Shown: piece after piece, positions 7,546 through 9,012 of the stretch
Layout: each line of letters begins with the position of its first letter
Position numbering within the stretch: position 1 is the stretch's first letter
From: an uncultured Prevotellaceae bacterium
GTDB lineage: Bacteria > Bacteroidota > Bacteroidia > Bacteroidales > Muribaculaceae
Direction of reading: 5' to 3'
DNA: 9,012 nucleotides
Assembly: GCA_945983195.1 (NCBI GenBank)
Contig: CAMFSS010000069.1
Location: 1-9,012, forward strand
Notes under the pieces: generated by a model
Told to the model about the DNA's origin: nothing
What the model saw: the letters and a program-made list of their open reading frames with translations, nothing else
Database searches by the model: none
Made by a program: the position numbers and the translations under genes

Positions 7546-7647
7546 TCGTGCGTAATCAGTATTAGCACCGTTGTGACAAAAATCGGTAGATTCAGAGACT
7601 TTTTCAAGCCATATCTATTGGAATAATATCAATTTGATTCACAGGTA

Positions 7648-7676
7648 TTTGCAGCATTGTAGGAAATTTACTTTTG
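7648..7676 (+). promoter_or_regulatory. proximal rightward promoter candidate
   Basis: TTTG (7648-7651), 17 bases, then TACTTTTG (7669-7676), again fitting TAnnTTTG. Spacing is two bases shorter than in the other promoters here. A start near 7682 would leave a very short AT-rich leader before the ATG at 7698. No Shine-Dalgarno sequence is present. The repeat-protein gene may therefore have two promoters. Confidence 0.55.
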
Positions 7677-7697
7677 TTTAATTAAATAAATGTTTTT

Positions 7698-8780
7698 ATG
7701 AAAAAGTTTTACTCATTTTTGCTTTTAGCAGTTGCAGGCTTGCTGTCGTTCGCGGCAAGTGCGCAAGTGAACATTACAATTAAGGTCGACGACCCAAGCA
7801 AGGTGGTCGTTTCTACCGGTTATGGCGAGGCAACACCTCTTGAACTTGTTGCCGGAGAGAACCCAATTACTGTAAATTCTTATGAGCAGATTAATTTCGA
7901 AGCTGTCGATGGTTATCTGCTCGATAAGGTTATGTGGGGTGGCTATGTACTCACGAGCCGTGCTAAGTCGGACTTCATAATGGTTTATCCTGAACATGAA
8001 GGAAAAGTGATCGACATCACCACAATCGCCGAAGCTGATGCGTTTACAGGCACATTCTATGTCAATGTCGACGATCCTTCAGTCGTAAAGATGGTATTCT
8101 TCAATTCTTACCGTGCTTATACACTCAGCGAGGGTGAGAACACCGTTAAATTCGACCCTGAATATGAAACTGTCGTAGCTTTTGGTCATTCCGAATATCC
8201 TAAAACGCTTTACAGTGTTACAAGAAACGGTGAGGCTGTACCTTATGAATACGGACAATTTGCTTCTGAGATTGCCGATGGCGATGTATTTAATGTTCAG
8301 GCTAACTTCCCCGAGGAGAAGTATCCTATCAGCTTCGTTCTTCCCGAGGGCTGTGAGGATGTTATCTCAAGCGCAAATATTGACGGTACTCCGGTAGAGA
8401 ATCCGGGTGCAGGCTTTGAGGTACAGGCCGGTTCGCTGGTTCAAATTGAGTTCAATGTGGGAAAATACTGTGTAGAGTCGGTTACTTATAATGGCGAGTT
8501 CAAGCCACAGACCAGCTATTTGCAGTTTGTTGCTACAGAGGCAGCTGAAATTGCAGTTGCCGCTTACGCCTACAGCACATTCAACATCACCGTCGACGTT
8601 GACTATCCTGAGCACATCACATTCTATCGCGGCTACGCAGCACAGGAGGACGTTGTGGAACTTGCAAGCGGTGTCAATGTGGTTGAGATTTCTGAGAACA
8701 ACACAAGTGCAGTTATCGTAAGAGACCCTGCATACTACTACATCACAATCACCGAGAAAGCAGAGACACCCACCGACTAA
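7698..8780 (+). CDS. secreted tandem-repeat protein of unknown function, interrupted by an in-frame stop
   Basis: I do not recognise this family. The product has a signal peptide (MKKFYSFLLL..., cleavage ASA|Q at 22/23) with no lipobox, so it is probably exported. The mature part is built from ~85-95-residue repeats: R1 ~24-117, R2 ~118-207, R3 ~208-293 (most diverged) and R4 from ~294. Hallmarks are an opening strand with VDDPS or VDVDYPE, a central G-x-N block (AGENPITV, EGENTVKF, SGVNVVEI) and a closing acidic-G-x strand pattern (EHEGKVIDI, ADGDVFNV). The pattern suggests Ig-like beta-sandwich modules. The TAA at 8778-8780 comes two-thirds through R4, and the same frame continues with matching repeat sequence to the window end, so 360 residues is probably a truncated product. 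Base composition is lower in GC in R2 (21 of 60 at 8161-8220) than in neighbouring genes. It is divergent from the adhesin gene across a 475-base regulatory gap, which hints at shared surface roles. Confidence 0.8.
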   Translation: MKKFYSFLLLAVAGLLSFAASAQVNITIKVDDPSKVVVSTGYGEATPLELVAGENPITVNSYEQINFEAVDGYLLDKVMWGGYVLTSRAKSDFIMVYPEHEGKVIDITTIAEADAFTGTFYVNVDDPSVVKMVFFNSYRAYTLSEGENTVKFDPEYETVVAFGHSEYPKTLYSVTRNGEAVPYEYGQFASEIADGDVFNVQANFPEEKYPISFVLPEGCEDVISSANIDGTPVENPGAGFEVQAGSLVQIEFNVGKYCVESVTYNGEFKPQTSYLQFVATEAAEIAVAAYAYSTFNITVDVDYPEHITFYRGYAAQEDVVELASGVNVVEISENNTSAVIVRDPAYYYITITEKAETPTD

Positions 8781-9012
8781 GCCTCCCCAATTTCGCTCTA
8801 TGACCTTAAAGAAGGTGACGAAATAGTAATCCGTACGGCTGAGATCATTCGTGACAAGAATTTCGTTTACTATATCGACAATATGGAGGCTGCTCCCACT
8901 ATGTATTTCTCCTTCCAGCGTTCCGACTACAGCATGCCTGAGGTTGCTACCGGCTACAATGTAGTTCCGTTCTGCGATGCCGACAACGACTTCTATTTCG
9001 GTTGGTCTGGTT
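7767..9012 (+). repeat. protein-coding repeat array, five units (last incomplete)
   Basis: Approximate units: R1 7767-8048, R2 8049-8318, R3 8319-8576, R4 8577-8858 (containing the TAA at 8778), R5 8859 to window end. The repeats are diverged at DNA level and are recognised by protein pattern. Unit openings are VNITIKVDDPSKV, TFYVNVDDPSVV, TFNITVDVDYPE and NFVYYIDNMEAAP; central motifs are GENPITV, GENTVKF, GVNVVEI and GYNVVPF. R3 keeps only the general strand spacing. Boundaries are good to within about ten residues. Confidence 0.65.
8781..9012 (+). pseudogene. in-frame continuation of the repeat protein after TAA, running off the window
   Basis: The frame stays open for 77 codons directly after the stop. 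It starts ASPISLYDLKEGDEIVIRTA, whose EGDEIVIRTA matches the closing strands of R2 (DGDVFNVQAN) and R1 (EGKVIDITTI) and so completes R4. NFVYYIDNM (from 8859) and GYNVVPF then open a fifth repeat, cut by the window edge. No start codon occurs until an ATG at about 8883, inside R5, so this is not a separate gene. It is the tail of the same gene, either cut off by a nonsense change or separated by a sequence error. Confidence 0.75.

Noticed and set aside
7413..7607. 64-codon minus-strand frame starting MKKSLNLPIF with a short hydrophobic stretch
   Set aside because: It overlaps the duplicated element, the distal promoter and the leader hairpin, has AT-driven composition, and shows no family resemblance. 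Likely chance.
7441..7626. 61-codon plus-strand frame in the divergent intergenic region
   Set aside because: It begins upstream of, and spans, the predicted promoter. No recognisable product; codon pattern follows AT-rich non-coding sequence.
1..9012. CRISPR array, tRNA, rRNA, transposase or integrase
   Set aside because: No regularly spaced direct repeats of CRISPR type, no RNA-gene signatures and no mobile-element proteins were seen on either strand.

Overview
The window looks like chromosomal DNA from a member of the order Bacteroidales, possibly a gut Muribaculaceae-type organism. The evidence is a PorE-like OmpA lipoprotein architecture, a multidomain adhesin ending in a Bacteroidetes-type C-terminal sorting domain (type IX secretion), promoters of the Bacteroidetes form (TTG/TTTG, about 17-19 bases, TAnnTTTG), and AT-rich leaders without clear Shine-Dalgarno sequences. 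The family-level placement is an impression from protein style, not a computed result.

Layout: (1) Bases 1-100 are abruptly GC-rich (82 of 100) and do not look like the rest. They replace the expected signal peptide and lipobox of the first gene. (2) 85-1992 (+) is a TPR / beta-propeller / CRD / OmpA cell-envelope protein. Six bases later, 1999-2769 (+) encodes the tRNA modification enzyme TcdA; the two are probably co-transcribed and may end at a weak hairpin at 2771-2797. (3) Convergent to these, 2805-4259 (-) encodes a RecD/Dda-like SF1 DNA helicase. It lies just downstream of 4290-7222 (-), a large secreted adhesin-like protein that is broken by a frameshift near 4766. (4) 7223-7697 is a 475-base divergent regulatory region with one leftward and two rightward promoter candidates, a ~52-base imperfect tandem duplication and a leader hairpin. 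(5) 7698-8780 (+) is an unrecognised secreted protein made of ~85-95-residue repeats. An in-frame TAA falls inside its fourth repeat, and the same frame then continues, with recognisable repeat sequence, to the window end.

Cell-surface themes dominate: an OmpA/TPR/propeller protein that anchors to peptidoglycan, a cargo protein with a type IX-like sorting signal, and a repeat protein with a signal peptide. No CRISPR array, transposase, tRNA or rRNA was seen. The most interesting parts are the uncharacterised repeat protein, the duplicated promoter element driving it, and the fact that both divergent surface-protein genes carry coding disruptions. The disruptions may reflect real gene decay or variation, or sequence errors near contig ends; this cannot be decided from the sequence alone.
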